A stretch of 64,000 nt of DNA from Pirellulales bacterium. GTDB lineage: Bacteria > Planctomycetota > Planctomycetia > Pirellulales > Lacipirellulaceae. The stretch is taken from assembly GCA_022841705.1 (NCBI GenBank), contig JALHQZ010000011.1, positions 1 to 64,000 on the forward strand, given 5' to 3'. The translations under genes were made by a program, and so were the position numbers. The notes below the pieces were generated by a model. It was not told where the DNA came from, made no database searches, and saw only the letters and a program-made list of their open reading frames with translations. Shown here piece after piece: positions 26,190 through 35,231 of the stretch (positions are counted from its first letter, which is position 1; the number at the start of each line of letters is the position of its first letter).

Positions 26190-29168
26190 TCACTTGTTGG
26201 AAAAGTACACTCGAAGCCGATAGCGAATCATTTCGCTGTCGATATCGAGGACCATCGTCGGCTCGGTCGGTGTGATCGCGCCAATGGCCGTGGGTTGCGG
26301 CTCGGCAAACAATTCGATCAAGCGGATCTGGCGTTGAAATTGAATTGTCGTCGGCTCGGTCGCCATGACTTCGATCAGCTCGGCGTCAGGAAGATGAGGC
26401 GCCATTTTTGCAGCAAGAATCGCCCGGCCTGAGCTGATTTTACAGAAGAGCGAGTTGTCGATAGTCACATCGCCCGCTGCTTCGAGCATGCGAATGCCTC
26501 CCTCGCTCTCCAGTAGCAAGCCCAAAGGAGCCAACCCCACCTCGACTTTGTGATTGCTGGTCCCGATGGACGCCTGTGCAATCGGTTTGTCGGCAAAGAA
26601 AGAATAAAGAGCGCCCTGCTTGGTCCGCCGCATCATCGTGCTGACTTGGCCCGCAGGGGTCACTTCCACTCGCGGGAGCACAGTTGCCGTCAGCCAGTCC
26701 TGACCAGGCTGATCGAAAACTTGGGCGCCGGTCGCGCGTAGCTTCTGGAAGTGATCCTTTGTTTCAGCGGCGAAAGTTCCAGGACAGATAATGGTCCGAG
26801 CTTCCTCAGGGAGGCGCTCAATTTGCACTTCTTGCCAAATACCAAACTCGACCCCTTCACGCCACAGTTTTTCAAAGGTGGCCACGTAAGCCGGGATCTC
26901 CGCAGTGCGGGCCTCGGGAACAACGACATAGACCAGTTCGGGAATTGGATCCTTCGCGAGATCTCGGGCCATGACGCCGATTCGCGCCAGCGCGATCGCC
27001 GCCTCGGCGGGAAAGGGAGTACCATGATAGATCGACCCGTAGCCGAAACCACTGGCGAAGGGCGCAATTCCAACCCCCTTCGCGGCCGTGGTCACACGAG
27101 CATACTCAATCACCGGGGCAAACCAGCGCGGATCGGGATTCTCGACCAAACTCTGGCGGATCGGCAGCGGCACAAAGCACGATTCCTTGGCGAGCCAACT
27201 GACACCCCATTCGTAGGACATCGCCGCGGATGCCCCAGCCGCTAAAGCGCGGTGCGCTGCTGCGTCGTAGTGTTCTTTGTTGTTCCAGCCAGACGTGCCG
27301 AACTCCTCCAACAGCAGCGGTCGCCCGGAACTTGTCGGGTCGAAGTATTGCAGTGCGGAAGCCAGTTGCGGGGGCGGAGCGTAACCGTGCCAGGTAACGA
27401 GAGGGGCATCGGAATTCGCGAGGTAGTTGTCACCTCCCGAATTAAGCGAGAACAGATACCCGCCAAACACGGGCTGTTCGCCGCCCGCTTGGCGAATTGC
27501 TTGCGTGAGCTCTGCCGCCCAGCGCCGAAACAACAGCGTGTCACGCCGCTCCCCCTTGGCCTCGGGGATGCCGTCCCACGCGATCACTTCGGGATCCATC
27601 TGCGCAGCGTCCGGGTCCTTCACATACGTCTCGTTCGCGAGGTTGTACATCACGTTGTCCGCTTGGCGCCAGCGGTTCGCTAACACCCCCACATATTCCC
27701 GCTGCAGCGCCAGGTTGCGCAGGGAGATACTGTAGAGATTGAAGTCTCGCGGATGGCGGAATTCGAACGCGACCTGCTCTCCACTTGGGCGCTCAAAACC
27801 CAGTTTTTGAATCCACTGGTTGAAGAAGCAGAAGTCCAACACGATTCCCCGCTCTGCCGCCAGATAGATCGCAGCGTCCATCGCGCGCAGTGAAGATTCA
27901 TCGAGCACGGGATCGACCCACACGCGCACCAGCCGATTGGAGGCGCTGCGCATGGCGCGAAAATCACGTTCCGCAAGCACCGGGTCGAAGTCGCGCCAGG
28001 CCCACTCCCACCACGAGCTCGACGGATAATAGTGCGTGCCGACCCAAAAGCCATCGGCTCCATCGAACGCGAAATTGGGCCCCGAGATTTGCATGGTCGT
28101 TGGCGTCGTCAGCGGCTTGGAAGTCACGACGAATCCTGCCTCGCGGCGATCGATAACGATCGGTTTACCGGCGACTGAAAGAGTTTCCGCATGCTGCGGA
28201 TCCTGACAAATCTCGACTCGAAATCGCCACAGTCCCGCCTGAGCGGGAGCGAGGTAGTCGCAAATGGCTTCCGTGGCGCCGTTGGCGGTGACGACGCGGC
28301 GGATCGTCGCCACCGGTGTAAAATCGGCTTGCCCAGGCCCTTGCGCCAGAAACCGCAGCTCGATTGCTGCTGCGGCACCCCGACTGCTACATACACGAGT
28401 ACTCAGTTGGACGCGCTCGCCCGGCTGGTAGGAAGCAAAATTAGCGCTGCACGACTCGACCGCCAGTTGACTTTCATGGCGCATCGCGATGCTGTCTAAA
28501 AGGCTCATCCAAGCGGTTACCGGCATCGCCTCCGTGGGTTGGTCGAAGAAGAAGCAGAACCACTCAGCCCCTTCGTATCGTCCGCTCACCAGCGCGGGCG
28601 CTGAATGGCTCAGCACGATCCCCGGATAGCCGACCAGTTGCCCAAAGCGGTCGTATGCTTCGAGGATGGGCAGGAATGCGGCCCGAATTTCTTCATCAAT
28701 GTTGTGCTGCGCGAACTCTTTCGGGGGAAGCATAAACGCCGAGTGAACCGCCGCCTTCACCTTGGGCAAGGGTTCGTGTGGCAGTGGTGAATTTCGAGCG
28801 GCAACCACGGCGAGCGGGCGCTTGGCGGGCTGGAAATCCCCGATCCACAACTCCGTCGGCAGGTCCGTGGGCGCCCCAATCCAAACGAGGCTATCCCCGG
28901 CCGTAAGGTCGCGAAGCAAGTTGGACTTTTGAAATCGACTCTTTGGCGTGATGGCAAAGCAATCCGGCAAATGAGCGCTCAGCTCGTTGGCCAGCGAGTC
29001 ATCGATAATTAGCTGAATCGCGGGCTGGTGATCGGCTTGCGGTGGCGCGGTTCCTTCGGCAAAGGCCTCGCTTCCCGTCAAGATCATCCGCGTTAAGAGT
29101 CCGATCCAAGCGAGCCCGCTTCTGACGGCGATCGTCATTTGGTCAGCCCGGAAACGATTCTTCCGCAT
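26190..29168 (-). CDS. Secreted clan GH-A glycoside hydrolase-like protein
   Basis: This ~992-residue exported protein has a signal-like N-terminus (AWIGLLTRMILTGSEAFA). A ~350-residue N-terminal region contains a glutamine-amidotransferase-like part and an Ig-like beta domain. Then comes a TIM barrel of the GH5/GH39/GH42 type: WVGTHYYPSSSWWEWAW at the first strand, a probable acid/base Glu in MYNLANETY (~residue 512) and a probable nucleophile Glu in RPLLLEEFGTSG (~620). A C-terminal beta domain follows (after ~830). The two glutamates and their spacing support a retaining beta-glycosidase. The substrate is unknown. It is in the same operon as the three TIM-barrel proteins beside it. An ATG at 29138 is an alternative start. 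Confidence 0.82.
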   Translation of the reverse strand: MRKNRFRADQMTIAVRSGLAWIGLLTRMILTGSEAFAEGTAPPQADHQPAIQLIIDDSLANELSAHLPDCFAITPKSRFQKSNLLRDLTAGDSLVWIGAPTDLPTELWIGDFQPAKRPLAVVAARNSPLPHEPLPKVKAAVHSAFMLPPKEFAQHNIDEEIRAAFLPILEAYDRFGQLVGYPGIVLSHSAPALVSGRYEGAEWFCFFFDQPTEAMPVTAWMSLLDSIAMRHESQLAVESCSANFASYQPGERVQLSTRVCSSRGAAAAIELRFLAQGPGQADFTPVATIRRVVTANGATEAICDYLAPAQAGLWRFRVEICQDPQHAETLSVAGKPIVIDRREAGFVVTSKPLTTPTTMQISGPNFAFDGADGFWVGTHYYPSSSWWEWAWRDFDPVLAERDFRAMRSASNRLVRVWVDPVLDESSLRAMDAAIYLAAERGIVLDFCFFNQWIQKLGFERPSGEQVAFEFRHPRDFNLYSISLRNLALQREYVGVLANRWRQADNVMYNLANETYVKDPDAAQMDPEVIAWDGIPEAKGERRDTLLFRRWAAELTQAIRQAGGEQPVFGGYLFSLNSGGDNYLANSDAPLVTWHGYAPPPQLASALQYFDPTSSGRPLLLEEFGTSGWNNKEHYDAAAHRALAAGASAAMSYEWGVSWLAKESCFVPLPIRQSLVENPDPRWFAPVIEYARVTTAAKGVGIAPFASGFGYGSIYHGTPFPAEAAIALARIGVMARDLAKDPIPELVYVVVPEARTAEIPAYVATFEKLWREGVEFGIWQEVQIERLPEEARTIICPGTFAAETKDHFQKLRATGAQVFDQPGQDWLTATVLPRVEVTPAGQVSTMMRRTKQGALYSFFADKPIAQASIGTSNHKVEVGLAPLGLLLESEGGIRMLEAAGDVTIDNSLFCKISSGRAILAAKMAPHLPDAELIEVMATEPTTIQFQRQIRLIELFAEPQPTAIGAITPTEPTMVLDIDSEMIRYRLRVYFSNK

Positions 29169-29220
29169 CGGAGGGATTTCCTGAGGTAGGCAGGGGCTCA
29201 ATCGCTAGCGCCGCGCTGTT

Positions 29221-30651
29221 TTAAGTCGCCCAACTCATTCGTGGCAAGGACCCGACAAGGTCTTCGAGCCATTGAGTAGGTGATACCGGCAGCGGTAAGT
29301 CGGACGAGGTTCGTGGCCGAATGGATTTGAGTGTTGAGAGCGCCTGATTCTTGTCGAGCGGACAATCGAACGCCGGCTCACGGGCGTCAGCCGGCAACTG
29401 ATGGTTCCAGTAGCCGCTGTTATCGAGCCAGCATAACACGTCGGTCAGCGCCGCCGCATCCTCGGGCTGTGCGATCAGGCGCGCAAAGTCGCCCAGAATC
29501 GCCTGCGGTTCAGTCTCGAGAGCTTGAGTGAGTCGGCCAAACGCGTAGGCATTCACGAGCTGCAAATTCGGCAGATAGAGATTGCCAATAACTTGATCAA
29601 TCCCTGCGGCGCGAAGCTTTACAAGCATCGCGCGGAGGTAACGCACCTCGCAATGCACCAGTCCCCATTGAGGGGCGCGACCGACATCGTCATCCATCAG
29701 AAAGTGGGGCCACGCCAAAACTTCGCGGCCCGCTTGCTGAACCACCTGCAGGTCGGCACGGGTAGGAAACTGAGGGGTCGCTTGCTGCCCCCCAAACGAA
29801 TTGAACACCAATTGGCGATAAAGATTATGGCAGGGCATCGCCAGATGCGTGTTGGCTGGGAGCTGGGGGATCGCGGCGATCACTTCCCGGTTGGCTTCGG
29901 TCTCACGCTCGAAGACATGCCGCCACCCGCGCGGCAGCGGATTGGGCCCCCAGTAGGAGACGCACCAGGTGTTGGCGTAGAGCTTTGCCCGCTTGTTTTT
30001 TGCGTCGATGCGATGGGCGAACTCCTCAACGTAACGCAGGTACTGATCAACGCCACATTGACCGCAAAAGCAGGCGCCCCAATCGGCGGCGAATTCCTCG
30101 AAGAAGTCAGCTTCTTTGTAGGTGTTGATGTACCAAGATTGTAAATCGACGGTTCGCTTAAAGTTGCCAGGCTTGAGAGGGCACAGCTGCTGGGCCCGGT
30201 CGGCCAATTGATTGCCGGGCTCTTCTTGGGGCGCGACTGTGCTGACGACCGTATTCGAGAGAATGTAGCCAAACTTCACATCCTGTCGATGCGCCAAATC
30301 GAGAATCTTGAGTCGATCGGCAATCTTGTTCTGCTCAAGCGGGGTCGAGGGAATTCGATTGAACTCCAGCATCGTCGCGAACTCGATGGCATTAACTCCG
30401 CAAGCCTTCAGCCACGTCAGTTGCCGCCGCCACTCCGACTCACGCCAGTACAGCGGAGCAAGCCGCCGCGGCTCGACATCGAAGCCATCATGAAAGTAGA
30501 CGCCCCGCAATTTGAAGGCGGGGCCGTCCGCTCCCGGGAGTTGGGCGTCCCCGGAGGAAACGCCATCCGGCGCCGCAAGTCCGACGCCCGCCTCCGCAGC
30601 GAGCGACACGGCGCTCGCCAAGCACGTTTTTGAGAACTCACGGCGATTCAT
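29221..30651 (-). CDS. TAT-exported TIM-barrel hydrolase-like protein
   Basis: This 476-residue protein has a twin-arginine signal (NRREFSKTCLASAVSLAAEA). Its barrel opens with GVYFHDGFDVEPRRLAPLYW and CGVNAIEFATMLEFNRIP. A CFCGQC pair lies where relatives have DPGG. The blocks NTWCVSYWGPNP, LAWPHFLMDDDVGRAPQWG, VHCEVRYLRAM, VIGNLYLPNLQLVNAYAFGR and the tail LPLPVSPTQWLEDLV match the protein at 24842 and, less closely, that at 14695. The two cysteines may bind a metal, which would fit folding before TAT export. The substrate is unknown. It sits between the GH-A protein and the gene ending at 30671 with short gaps, so one transcript is likely. Confidence 0.72.
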   Translation of the reverse strand: MNRREFSKTCLASAVSLAAEAGVGLAAPDGVSSGDAQLPGADGPAFKLRGVYFHDGFDVEPRRLAPLYWRESEWRRQLTWLKACGVNAIEFATMLEFNRIPSTPLEQNKIADRLKILDLAHRQDVKFGYILSNTVVSTVAPQEEPGNQLADRAQQLCPLKPGNFKRTVDLQSWYINTYKEADFFEEFAADWGACFCGQCGVDQYLRYVEEFAHRIDAKNKRAKLYANTWCVSYWGPNPLPRGWRHVFERETEANREVIAAIPQLPANTHLAMPCHNLYRQLVFNSFGGQQATPQFPTRADLQVVQQAGREVLAWPHFLMDDDVGRAPQWGLVHCEVRYLRAMLVKLRAAGIDQVIGNLYLPNLQLVNAYAFGRLTQALETEPQAILGDFARLIAQPEDAAALTDVLCWLDNSGYWNHQLPADAREPAFDCPLDKNQALSTLKSIRPRTSSDLPLPVSPTQWLEDLVGSLPRMSWAT

Positions 30652-30670
30652 CGAACATCCTTACGCGACT

Positions 30671-32224
30671 TTAGGGTCCAGCCGCAGCCGAGGAGGGCAT
30701 CATCCGCAGCTTGGTCGTCTGCATCGCCTTAACGAGTCGCAATGTGGCGGTTTCCGCGGTGGCGTATTCTTCTTTGACCTTCGCAAAGGGAGCGCTCGAA
30801 TTGAGAGCTGGGCGACGCACCGCATCGATCTCCGGAGATTTCAGTTTGTCCAACGCCGCATCCAAGCGCGGCCAGGCCCAGGCCGCTCGGCCCGCATATC
30901 CATGCCGGTGCTGCCAACGGGCAAACTCATCCACGAATTGGGCGAAAGATTCGCCCACCTCAGCGTTCTGCTCCGACGCGGTACAGAAGTTCTCGTACGC
31001 TGCTTGCAGACGCAATTGCATCGCAATGTCCGTTAAGAACCGCTGGGGGTCGCCGAACAACAACCCCTTCAGGGGGCCCAACGCTAAGTCTTGTTTGGCA
31101 AGCGAGTCCAGCGCTTGAGCGCTCCGCTCCATTCGTGCTGAGTCTCCGCAGTGCAGTGCGCTCCAGCCCGCAACGACTTCAGCGCCATGCCCGGGCAGTA
31201 AGCGATTCGCGAAGTCTAGAAAATCAGCGTCCGACAGCGGCTTGCCTTGGGCTCCCTGGGCGAAGGCGAACGTGTAAGGCAATTGCAGACAATGCGTTTG
31301 GGCATTCGCCATCACGCCCCGACCCTGCGCGCCTTGGGCGGCGAGGTAGGGGCCTTCGCCGCCATAGTTGGTGAGGGGAAATGATGGCTCCGCCTCAACG
31401 GCGCCATACCGATAGTCGATGGCGCGGTCTATTAGTCCCGCTTGCTTCGCATAGTGAATATTGCCGGCCAGACCCCACGGCTCGGGGTTGAGCGAATTGA
31501 GTTGGGTAAGTGCGTCGGCAAACTCCCGCTCCTCGCCCATCGCGAAACTTGCTGTCTCGTAGTAGCGGCAGTAGGCTGGCCAGCCGGCGTGCATCCAGTA
31601 CAAGATTTCGATCCCGGGCCGCAAAGTATCGAACATTTGGCGATGCCTGCCCAGCAGCGCCACGAACTCTTCATTCGTCGAACCCGGATACCCCCCGGGA
31701 TCGCTGTCGATAATGGCCACAGCGTCGGCCGCAGCCAGAGGCCGAAACAGCTTTGCGCGGCGCTTCATTAACCGGTCGACGGCTTCCGCGTCGCCGGGGT
31801 TGACGCGCAGATCGCTTTGGAAGAAGTAACGCTGTTCAAAAGTCGATTGACCGGCGACCGCGTCATCAGCGATGACGTTCGGGCAGAGCGCGATCACCAC
31901 CCGCATCTGCTTGGCATGGATAAGGTCAATCACCTGGCGGATCCGCTCCAAGACCGCCACATCGCTTGGCGTTAGCGGCTCGGGCATTGTCTCCAACACA
32001 GGCCAAATCTTGATCGTGTTGAAACCCAACTGCTGAAGTCCGTCGACGTACCCTTCCCAATCGGCGATTGTCCAAGTTCGGGCTGCGTAGGGATGGTTGT
32101 ACGGCCAGTGTTGGTGGATATACATGCCGACGATCTTGTCCGGCGGCTTAACTTGGTCCTCGGCCGCCAGCGCGAGCATGGGCAAGAAAGTCAACAACAA
32201 CCAACCAATCCACTTGTGCATCAT
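30671..32224 (-). CDS. Secreted TIM-barrel glycosidase-like protein
   Basis: This ~517-residue exported protein has a signal peptide after a double Met start (HKWIGWLLLTFLPMLALAA). The barrel shows VGMYIHQHWPYNHPYAAR, a WTIADWEGYVDGLQQLGFN strand-helix, VVIALCPNV, AIIDSDPGGYPGSTNEEF and ILYWMHAGWP. The DPGG block and the opening strand place it in the same loose family as the proteins at 8739, 14695, 24842 and 29221. The C-terminal third is helical. It is the first gene of the minus-strand run. Its promoter region (32225-32437) contains the tandem operator sites, so it is probably controlled together with the divergent epimerase. Confidence 0.7.
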   Translation of the reverse strand: MMHKWIGWLLLTFLPMLALAAEDQVKPPDKIVGMYIHQHWPYNHPYAARTWTIADWEGYVDGLQQLGFNTIKIWPVLETMPEPLTPSDVAVLERIRQVIDLIHAKQMRVVIALCPNVIADDAVAGQSTFEQRYFFQSDLRVNPGDAEAVDRLMKRRAKLFRPLAAADAVAIIDSDPGGYPGSTNEEFVALLGRHRQMFDTLRPGIEILYWMHAGWPAYCRYYETASFAMGEEREFADALTQLNSLNPEPWGLAGNIHYAKQAGLIDRAIDYRYGAVEAEPSFPLTNYGGEGPYLAAQGAQGRGVMANAQTHCLQLPYTFAFAQGAQGKPLSDADFLDFANRLLPGHGAEVVAGWSALHCGDSARMERSAQALDSLAKQDLALGPLKGLLFGDPQRFLTDIAMQLRLQAAYENFCTASEQNAEVGESFAQFVDEFARWQHRHGYAGRAAWAWPRLDAALDKLKSPEIDAVRRPALNSSAPFAKVKEEYATAETATLRLVKAMQTTKLRMMPSSAAAGP

Positions 32225-32299
32225 GTCGGAAACGTCCGGAATTGAGTACTTGTTTGTCACCCCTGACAATGGCAAATCGAGCGCGCGAAATTAGGCTCT

Positions 32300-32345
32300 T
32301 TGACCAGCAATGTTCGATTATGATATATTATGTTCACATTGAACA
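32300..32345 (+). promoter_or_regulatory. Promoter with tandem operator, site set 2
   Basis: -35 TTGACC (32300-32305), an 18-nt spacer and -10 TATATT (32324-32329). Operator-like sites are TGTTCGATTATGATA (32311-32325), inside the spacer, and TGTTCACATTGAACA (32331-32345), a perfect TGTTCA-N3-TGAACA palindrome. They start exactly 20 bp apart. This lies between the divergent genes at 32224 (minus) and 32498 (plus). Confidence 0.78.
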
Positions 32346-32497
32346 CAAGCAGCGCCTATTCAAAAAGTTCAATGACAGCCTCCCTACATGGTTTGAGCTG
32401 AACAAGTGAAATTCCAATCCGTTGGTCGCTCCAGGCCATGAGCGATCCAACGGGCAGGCTGCGAACGACACGCCGGGAAAGCGAGATTGCCGACACC

Positions 32498-33625
32498 ATG
32501 CCACAAACCAGTTGGGTCCTTTGCGACACAGCATCGAATGTGTACCTCGATGAGTTTTCGGTCGGAGCGACCGACTTCGCGGGGTCAGAGCACCCCTGGC
32601 GCGTTTCCAAACGCACCCTACGCGGGGGGACTCAGGAGGGTGTTGACCTAGTGGAGGTCGACAATGGCCACTTTCGGTTCATCGTGATTCCTACCCGGGG
32701 TATGAGCCTCTGGCGCGCTTGGCGTGGGGAACTGGAATTGGGCTGGCGATCCCCCGTGCGTGGTCCGGTGCATCCCCAATACGTTCCCCTCCATTCCGCT
32801 GATGGCATGGGGTGGCTCGAAGGCTTTGATGAGCTGCTCGTGCGCTGCGGCTTGCAATCAAATGGCGCGCCGGAATTCGACGACAGCGGCAAGTTGCGGT
32901 TTCCGCTCCATGGTCGCATTGGCAACCTTCCCGCCCAGCGAGTGGAGATCCGCTTCGACTCGGCGACTCAGGAAATCGCGGTGATTGGCGTGGTCGAAGA
33001 AACGCGATTCCATTTCTACCACCTTCGTCTGACGACGGTGACCACCACTCGCTTGGGGCAACCGGGCCTATCGATTCACGATGAGGTCCTGAATTGCTCA
33101 GCTTTACCCGCGACGACTCAGCTTCTTTATCACCTCAACATCGGTGAACCGTTCCTTGGTGCGGGGGCCAAACTGGTGGCCCCGGTCAAAACGGTGGCCC
33201 CGATGAACGACTATTCCGCCAAGAACATCGAACAGTGGGCCGACTATCAAGCCGGCGTTGCGGGGGCCGACGAGGAAGTTTATTTGTTCGAACTCCATCG
33301 CGATGCGGCAGGCCAGTCACGGGTTTTGCTCAAGAATCCGACCAACAACTTGGGCTTAGAATTGTCGTTCGATGGGCGTCAAATGCCGTTCTTCACTCAG
33401 TGGAAAAAGTTAGCGGCAAGTTCCGATGGCTACGTCACCGGCCTCGAACCGGGGACAAATTTCCCCTACGCCTACAGTCGCGAACTTCAGAACGGCCGAG
33501 TGGTTCACCTGCAAGCCAACCAAAAAGCGGAGTACGACTTGCAGTTTGAGTTGCTGGAGGGCGTTGATGTGGTAGCAGCAGCCAAGCGAGAGATCATGAA
33601 CCTGCAGCAAAGTGGTTCAAGCTAA
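32498..33625 (+). CDS. DUF4432 aldose-1-epimerase-like protein
   Basis: This ~375-residue protein of the galactose-mutarotase superfold (DUF4432 branch) shows KRTLRGGTQEGVDLVEVDNG, VIPTRGMSLWRAW, LGWRSPVRGPVHP, FDELLVRCGLQSNGAPEFD, LHGRIGNLPA and QLLYHLNIGEP. The His and Glu residues in these blocks sit where mutarotases bind sugar. It would interconvert anomers of the imported sugar or a related reaction. No signal peptide is present, so it is cytoplasmic. The ATG at 32498 fits family N-termini (TWxLxDxxxNxxLDEF). An ATG at 32438 would add 20 residues. It is preceded by the tandem-operator promoter at 32300. Confidence 0.85.
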   Translation: MPQTSWVLCDTASNVYLDEFSVGATDFAGSEHPWRVSKRTLRGGTQEGVDLVEVDNGHFRFIVIPTRGMSLWRAWRGELELGWRSPVRGPVHPQYVPLHSADGMGWLEGFDELLVRCGLQSNGAPEFDDSGKLRFPLHGRIGNLPAQRVEIRFDSATQEIAVIGVVEETRFHFYHLRLTTVTTTRLGQPGLSIHDEVLNCSALPATTQLLYHLNIGEPFLGAGAKLVAPVKTVAPMNDYSAKNIEQWADYQAGVAGADEEVYLFELHRDAAGQSRVLLKNPTNNLGLELSFDGRQMPFFTQWKKLAASSDGYVTGLEPGTNFPYAYSRELQNGRVVHLQANQKAEYDLQFELLEGVDVVAAAKREIMNLQQSGSS

Positions 33626-33823
33626 TTCGTCGCTCCGCGACAGGTAATTAGTGAAGCGATCGTCATCGATGGTGGCTGGGCACTGCGCTTGCGGAAGACC
33701 CGCGCCACAAGCGCCATATTGCCACCGCTCAACAGCGGCCGTTCGCTCCCGAGTCCTCGTCGACCGCGTTGCAGTACAGCAGGCCCTCAGTTTCGAAAAT
33801 CCCTAACAAGTGTGGCAATCTTA

Positions 33824-33868
33824 TTGACAAGGGTGTTTACTTGTGTTAATTTATGTTTAATCTGAACA
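33824..33868 (+). promoter_or_regulatory. Promoter with tandem operator, site set 3
   Basis: -35 TTGACA (33824-33829), a 17-nt spacer and -10 TAATTT (33847-33852). Operator-like sites are TGTTTACTTGTGTTA (33834-33848) and TGTTTAATCTGAACA (33854-33868), again 20 bp apart. The spacing from -35 to first site is 10 bp, as in set 1. It should drive the DUF1559 gene and probably the following sugar-catabolism genes. Confidence 0.78.
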
Positions 33869-34092
33869 CCCGGGGTCGGCAGCAAGCCACCATGGATTCT
33901 TTGTGCCGTAGTGGTTTGGGCCTGTCCCGCAATTTCAGAGGCATCGGTAGATTGTGAGCCGGCGTCGGCGGTGGTTCTGGTTTGGAGGATGGGAAAGTGT
34001 TCTTCGTACCGCGCAACATCCGATGCTGGATTATAGAGACCCCGCGTTCTGTTCCCACCGGCGCGTTGAGTTGCCATTCCAGGGAGTTGTCG

Positions 34093-35130
34093 GTGGTAAT
34101 TTCCTCCGGCAGAGCGACGCCGTGGCGATCGTCTGCAGGTCATCGCTCACTCTGCCGTAATGGATTCACCCTCGTGGAGTTGTTGGTGGTCATCGCAATC
34201 ATTGGCATCCTGGTGGCGCTACTCTTGCCGGCGGTTCAATCGGCTCGAGAAGCGGCGCGCCGCAGTCAATGTGTCAACAACGTCAAGCAATTGGGAATTG
34301 CCCTGCATCGCATTCACGACGATTTTGGTGAACTTCCCCCCTTGTCAGCACCGGGGGAAGCTGCTGATTACTTGACCATCAAGTCCGGGCCGTACTCCAA
34401 CGCAACTGGCTTTACAGCCCTTAACTGGCTATTGCCTTATTTGGAAGAGGGAGCAATTTTTCAAGCCGCGGTCCTCGATACAAGCCGCAAGCGTGATGTG
34501 AATAAGCGCGTGGGGGGGCTGGCGATCAAGGCGCATGTGATTGCTACTTACCTCTGCCCCTCGGACCCTAGTGCGATTCCTGACGCCGTGATGAATACCA
34601 ATAATTCGCGGGTCATTGTCGACGGCGCCCCCGAGCCTTGGACCGTCGCCAACTACGCGGCTAACTATTTGGCCTTTGGCAATCCGGATGTTCCCTATGT
34701 ATCACCACTTAACAAAGCTCGCGCCGGCCGCCTTGAAGCGACACGTCGGTTTGCGCAACTGAAGGATGGCCTATCGCAGTCGATTGTCTTTGCCGAGCGA
34801 TACGGCACATGCGGCGAAACAGGCAATCAAGATCACGCGCGGGCCAACTTGTGGTCGGACTCCAATGAAGGTTTTCGCCCGATTTTCTGTACCAATAATT
34901 CTAATCAGCGCCCGGACCACACAGGTTTACAACCCGAACCGTGTTTGGTGTTTCAAGTAGCGCCTGATTGGGTGGCGGGATGTGAATCACGCCGAGCGCA
35001 GACGCCGCATCAAGTCATCAATGTGGGCTTCGCCGATGGCAGCGTGCATGCGTTCTCGGGCGACATGGACGCAACTGTCTGGGCGAAGCTGTGCAATGCG
35101 AATGATGGCGAGGTGGCTTCCATTCCCTGA
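34093..35130 (+). CDS. DUF1559 prepilin-like protein
   Basis: This ~345-residue planctomycete protein has a type IV prepilin-like N-terminus: GFTLVELLVVIAIIGILVAL, with cleavage expected after the Gly, then LLPAVQSAREAARRSQC. The DUF1559 body follows (NNVKQLGIALHRIHDD, LLPYLEEGAIF, YLCPSDPSA) and the H-x9-DG element near the end (HQVINVGFADGSVHAF). DUF1559 proteins are numerous in planctomycetes and are thought to form pseudopili or surface fibres; their role is not proven. GTG 34093 is chosen because AGGGAG lies 6 nt upstream. This leaves an unusually long basic leader before the prepilin motif. It is the first gene after the operator promoter at 33824. Confidence 0.9.
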   Translation: MVISSGRATPWRSSAGHRSLCRNGFTLVELLVVIAIIGILVALLLPAVQSAREAARRSQCVNNVKQLGIALHRIHDDFGELPPLSAPGEAADYLTIKSGPYSNATGFTALNWLLPYLEEGAIFQAAVLDTSRKRDVNKRVGGLAIKAHVIATYLCPSDPSAIPDAVMNTNNSRVIVDGAPEPWTVANYAANYLAFGNPDVPYVSPLNKARAGRLEATRRFAQLKDGLSQSIVFAERYGTCGETGNQDHARANLWSDSNEGFRPIFCTNNSNQRPDHTGLQPEPCLVFQVAPDWVAGCESRRAQTPHQVINVGFADGSVHAFSGDMDATVWAKLCNANDGEVASIP

Positions 35131-35231
35131 CGTTACTCGCCTTGGAGCTGAGCGACTTGTTTCAATCGACACGTTCCGGGCGCGATGTTTCATGAGAAAG
35201 TAGTTTACGGTCGTCGAAAGGTTGGGTGCGA

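Noticed and set aside
35158..35200. Operator-like TGTTTCAATCGACAC and TGTTTCATGAGAAAG before the aminotransferase
   Set aside because: The half-sites are poor, the spacing is 28 bp and not 20, and no matching -35/-10 pair is present.
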